Shown: piece after piece, positions 61,090 through 64,000 of the stretch
Layout: every line of letters begins with the position of its first letter
Position numbering within the stretch: position 1 is the stretch's first letter
Source of the DNA: Phycisphaeraceae bacterium
GTDB lineage: Bacteria > Planctomycetota > Phycisphaerae > Phycisphaerales > Phycisphaeraceae
NCBI GenBank assembly: GCA_002704825.1
Contig: PAIY01000193.1
Coordinates: forward strand, 1 to 64,000
Direction: 5' to 3'
DNA: 64,000 bases
Translations under genes and position numbers: made by a program
Notes under the pieces: generated by a model
What the model was told of the DNA's origin: nothing
The model's database searches: none
Seen by the model: only the letters and a program-made list of their open reading frames with translations

Positions 61090-64000
61090 TGCGCTGCACT
61101 GGACCATGCTTCGTTGGTGCCTGTGCCGTAGGTCATTTGTAGCGTCTTGCCAATCTCAGGGCGGGCAAAGTCCACCTGGAACTCCAGGCCGAAGGTGCTT
61201 TGGGGCAGGGACTTGAAACCCAGCGAATGCCACGGGATCATTGCTTCAAGCAGGTAGCCGGCGTCCGTGGGCGTCCGTGCAATTTGGATATTCGAATCGC
61301 TGGCAGCAGCAAACGGACTGCCGGGGCGACTGTATGCCAGGAACAACTGCTTGGTGGGTTTCTTACCTTCATTATTCACATCCGAAAAGACTTCCAGGCA
61401 ATCGCCTTTGTACCAATCCGCATTCTCTGTTGCGATGGGCAAGCCCCCCTTGTCAATGTGCGCCAGTAAGGCCAGGCCCTTCTGCGTTGCGATCATCCAA
61501 AACGTCGCGCCTTCTTCATTGAGTTGACTGCCGAAGACGACATGTGAACCAAAGAAATGCCAATCCGGGACATTGTCTTCATCCATTGCAAGACCAAACG
61601 CTTGAGCCCACAGCTTATCATCGGGCATGCCATCAATGTCGATTTGACCCTTTAAAACAAGTGGCAAATCAATTGCTGATGATTTGGGTTTTTGGACCTT
61701 GGGCATCATGCTCAGAAGTTCATCTTTAGCAATCGAACTATTGTCCGCAGGCTTGTCCAGCAGGAACTCAACACGTTTGAAGTTACCAACCGCTGCACTA
61801 TTCATGATCGGGCCAACCACGCCAAAGTCCATTCGCTTGACGGTGGACCAGTCGATGGATTCGGGGACATCGGTTTTACCTTTGGCCGATTTTTTCTGGA
61901 GTTTGAAGTCGGACGCGGTGAGCAGGACATCATGCCACTGGTCATTTTCGAAAATGTAGTTGATCTGTTTGGACTTGTACTTCAAGCCATCTTTACAGGT
62001 CAGTGTCAAGAACGCATCACGCGGCTGGGTGCCATCACCTTTAAAGTGCAGGATCATGCCCTTGCAATTCTCCGGCTTGGTTTGGGGTGCAGTGAGATCA
62101 GCAAAGCATCCGCCGAACCATTCCTGATTGACTTTCCCGAAGGTGATCTTCGAATACTTGCCATCACTGTCGGTGGCTTTACTGGCCTTGGCGTTGACGT
62201 AGGCGAAGGGGAATTTGGTTTGGGAAAAGTCCGCGGATGTAAAACGGATATCCCCCTGCTGAACTTCCGTATCATCGACCACTTTGCTTTTCGCAGAGCG
62301 AACAAAGAGTTCCTGGGCATCCATGAGTGGAGCAGCAGGCGGTTGGGTTGAACGTGAAGACACTTGGGTTGGGAAGCCAGCAAACTTTTCATTGACCGGC
62401 GCATCAAAGCCTTGGGTTGCAACTTCAAACCAGATGGTCTGCCAACGCGGGGTGAGTTCGAGTTTGATGTTGTTCCCACTGCGGCTAACTGGAACTTCAC
62501 CGAGCCGACGACCTCTGGAATCCAGTGCGTAGACATGCAGTTTGGATGCGATGTTGGATTTAAGGATGAGTTGCCCACGCAGACCTTCGACAAAACAGGG
62601 GGATTGGCCGGCTTTGAGCACCACCGTTTTACCTGCCTTGTTAGGGCCGACTTCCATGCCGGTGTTCTTCATGCGACCGGCAGCGGTGAGAATCATGCGT
62701 TGTGATTGGTCAATGGGTTTGTTGTCGGCAGATGTGATGAGGACGTTGCCATAGGGCACATCAATTTCACATTGCAGGTTGTCGGTTTTGTTATTTTCCC
62801 GCCAACCCATGAGACCGGAAAAACCCTGTGTTTTAGGGGTATCGACGACCAGCGTGCCACGCCCCCAGTCGAACGTCAGTTCGCCGGTATCGGAGGTATA
62901 CCACGTGTTATCGACATCATTGTCCGCAGTGGGAATGCCCCAACGTTTGGCAGCATGCAGATACAAACGCAGCAACCAACGCGCGTCCTTGGTCTTCTTG
63001 TCGAAGCTGCCTGCATTGGGGAAAACCACGTTGCGATCATCGATCCAACCGAGCGTGTACTTCTTATCCGCACTGACACCGATGGGTGAACTGCCTGCGG
63101 GGATACTCTTGATGTCGATCGCTGCTTCCAGTGTCGGGAAGGAGATCGTTGTGTCTTGCTCCCATGGCGAGGTGAGTGAAAAGGTTGACGGCTTATCAAG
63201 CTTGACCACCTTCACCGATGGGTGAATCTTGCGGACGGGATACGCCAAGTCACGTGATTTGTGATAGGGATCGTTGTAAGGATTATCGCCGAGTATCACA
63301 GCATGTTTTGCGTTGCTGTAATCACCTGAAGCACTGCGGCCGGTGGTGAAGACGACATCGGCTTTGCCATCGTAGACCTCATCAAAAAAGTAGTTGTTCA
63401 CATCATGGATCATGGGCATGAAGAGCGCCAGACCACCGATACTCCCTGTGCCGTTGGCCTTACCCGGTGCATGGAGATTTTGCTCCATGCGGTCAACTGC
63501 TGAGCAGGCGATATGCACTTTGACTTTGGGGCGCGAGATATCCTGGCGGATGAACATCGGCGAGATGATGCGGTTGGTTGCCATCCACGGGAAGTCATGC
63601 AGCGAACTGAAGGATCGGGAGATTTTCTTTTTGTAGCCGATGTATCGGAAGGTGTAGTCAAAGTCAGGCATGCGTTCGCCACGCCAACGGTGCGCCAAGG
63701 TGAAGTGCAGGGATTGGGTGATGTTCTGGTAACTGGAGATGGTAGCCACCGCCATGTTCACATCGGCACGTTGGGTGAACGTCCCGCCGGTCCATTCACC
63801 GTTGACAGCTGCAACACCTTGCGCTTTGACACGCGGGATGTTGGAGAACCAGTTGTTGACGCGCAGGTCCACGCCTTCGAGTTCACCGCCGGTGACACCG
63901 GGTCGTGCGTTGAAGACCGTGTTGCCGTTGGCATAGAGATGCGCTGCAAGCACGCGTCCGTCCTGAATCTCAGCGTACTGATTGGCTGGGCCGTAAAGTT
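61059..64000 (-). CDS. Large CBM9-bearing polysaccharide-active protein (partial, 5' end outside window)
   Basis: The open frame continues past the window edge (LYGPANQYAEIQDGRVLAAHLYANG), so the N-terminus is missing; about 980 residues are visible. The part near the edge looks like the end of an enzymatic domain (ISSYQNITQSLHFTLAHRW, MPMIHDVNNYFFDEVYDG). Beta-rich domains follow, and the last ~190 residues form a CBM9/DOMON-like carbohydrate-binding module (GQIDIDGMPDDKLWAQAF, WYKGDCLEVFSDV, FGLEFQVDFA). This C-terminal module is related in pattern to those in the 10011, 13896 and 19737 proteins. Catalytic residues cannot be assigned. It is convergent with the decayed small gene. Export is expected but the signal peptide is not in view. 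Confidence 0.7.
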   Translation of the reverse strand, partial: LYGPANQYAEIQDGRVLAAHLYANGNTVFNARPGVTGGELEGVDLRVNNWFSNIPRVKAQGVAAVNGEWTGGTFTQRADVNMAVATISSYQNITQSLHFTLAHRWRGERMPDFDYTFRYIGYKKKISRSFSSLHDFPWMATNRIISPMFIRQDISRPKVKVHIACSAVDRMEQNLHAPGKANGTGSIGGLALFMPMIHDVNNYFFDEVYDGKADVVFTTGRSASGDYSNAKHAVILGDNPYNDPYHKSRDLAYPVRKIHPSVKVVKLDKPSTFSLTSPWEQDTTISFPTLEAAIDIKSIPAGSSPIGVSADKKYTLGWIDDRNVVFPNAGSFDKKTKDARWLLRLYLHAAKRWGIPTADNDVDNTWYTSDTGELTFDWGRGTLVVDTPKTQGFSGLMGWRENNKTDNLQCEIDVPYGNVLITSADNKPIDQSQRMILTAAGRMKNTGMEVGPNKAGKTVVLKAGQSPCFVEGLRGQLILKSNIASKLHVYALDSRGRRLGEVPVSRSGNNIKLELTPRWQTIWFEVATQGFDAPVNEKFAGFPTQVSSRSTQPPAAPLMDAQELFVRSAKSKVVDDTEVQQGDIRFTSADFSQTKFPFAYVNAKASKATDSDGKYSKITFGKVNQEWFGGCFADLTAPQTKPENCKGMILHFKGDGTQPRDAFLTLTCKDGLKYKSKQINYIFENDQWHDVLLTASDFKLQKKSAKGKTDVPESIDWSTVKRMDFGVVGPIMNSAAVGNFKRVEFLLDKPADNSSIAKDELLSMMPKVQKPKSSAIDLPLVLKGQIDIDGMPDDKLWAQAFGLAMDEDNVPDWHFFGSHVVFGSQLNEEGATFWMIATQKGLALLAHIDKGGLPIATENADWYKGDCLEVFSDVNNEGKKPTKQLFLAYSRPGSPFAAASDSNIQIARTPTDAGYLLEAMIPWHSLGFKSLPQSTFGLEFQVDFARPEIGKTLQMTYGTGTNEAWSSAAHYLKVTLKQQ

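Noticed and set aside
1-64000. CRISPR arrays, rRNA operons, complete insertion sequences, known riboswitches
   Set aside because: I looked for spaced direct repeats, rRNA signatures, transposase motifs and familiar aptamer cores and found none I can support.

Overview
The window looks like chromosomal DNA of a Planctomycetota bacterium, probably class Phycisphaerae. The reasons are three pseudopilin-like proteins with an FTLIELL N-terminus and an H-x9-DG type C-terminal motif, six Gfo/Idh/MocA dehydrogenases, very large secreted multidomain glycosidase-like proteins, and an integrase fragment of the type common in planctomycetes. Placement is inference from family content; no rRNA is present.

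Layout. 61-486: tyrosine recombinase remnant ending in a strong terminator. 558-13711: a bidirectional carbohydrate locus. A GntR/LacI-type regulator, three Gfo/Idh/MocA enzymes and a GH92 alpha-mannosidase run leftward; a pseudopilin, a beta-helix protein, a CBM9/TIM-barrel protein, a ConA-like protein and a GH130 phosphorylase run rightward. Two consensus promoters with matching TTGTATG half-sites lie between them. 13896-27570: a LacI-centred locus with a pseudopilin, two paralogous ~1000-residue secreted proteins, a sugar isomerase, a serine hydrolase, a HAD phosphatase and a DraG-type glycohydrolase. Three near-identical palindromes (ATGTAACCCGTTACAT type) sit upstream of three of its transcription units. 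27679-30646: threonine degradation (kbl-tdh) divergent from an XRE-cupin regulator.

30662-43734: further sugar modules. The first is a four-gene leftward operon (epimerase, Gfo/Idh, clan GH-A-like secreted enzyme, Gfo/Idh-GNAT fusion) divergent from an AraC regulator; the AraC gene is followed by a Gfo/Idh and a 2-hydroxyacid dehydrogenase. Next come an MDR dehydrogenase, a third pseudopilin and a XylR-like regulator. 44041-47065: a cytoplasmic GH28-like protein divergent from a GH39-like enzyme. 47314-51628: five tightly coupled genes (ACP, acyl-AMP ligase, SDR reductase, NodB-type deacetylase, GNAT acyltransferase), closed by a bidirectional terminator. 51695-58399: a 2234-residue secreted protein with 14 FG-GAP repeats, InlB-like and Ig-like repeats, and a C-terminal TIM-barrel-like domain. 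59476-64000: tRNA-Ser(CGA), ispH, a decayed small gene and the 3' part of another large CBM9-bearing protein.

How it works together. Most of the window is a series of regulator-centred glycan modules. Secreted CBM9/TIM-barrel proteins probably bind or open the polymer. Cytoplasmic glycosidases, a phosphorylase and several NAD(P)-dependent sugar dehydrogenases probably finish the breakdown. No transporter is encoded anywhere in the window. The most distinctive element is the ACP-ligase-SDR-deacetylase-acyltransferase operon, whose parts list resembles the deacetylate-then-N-acylate logic of rhizobial Nod factor synthesis.
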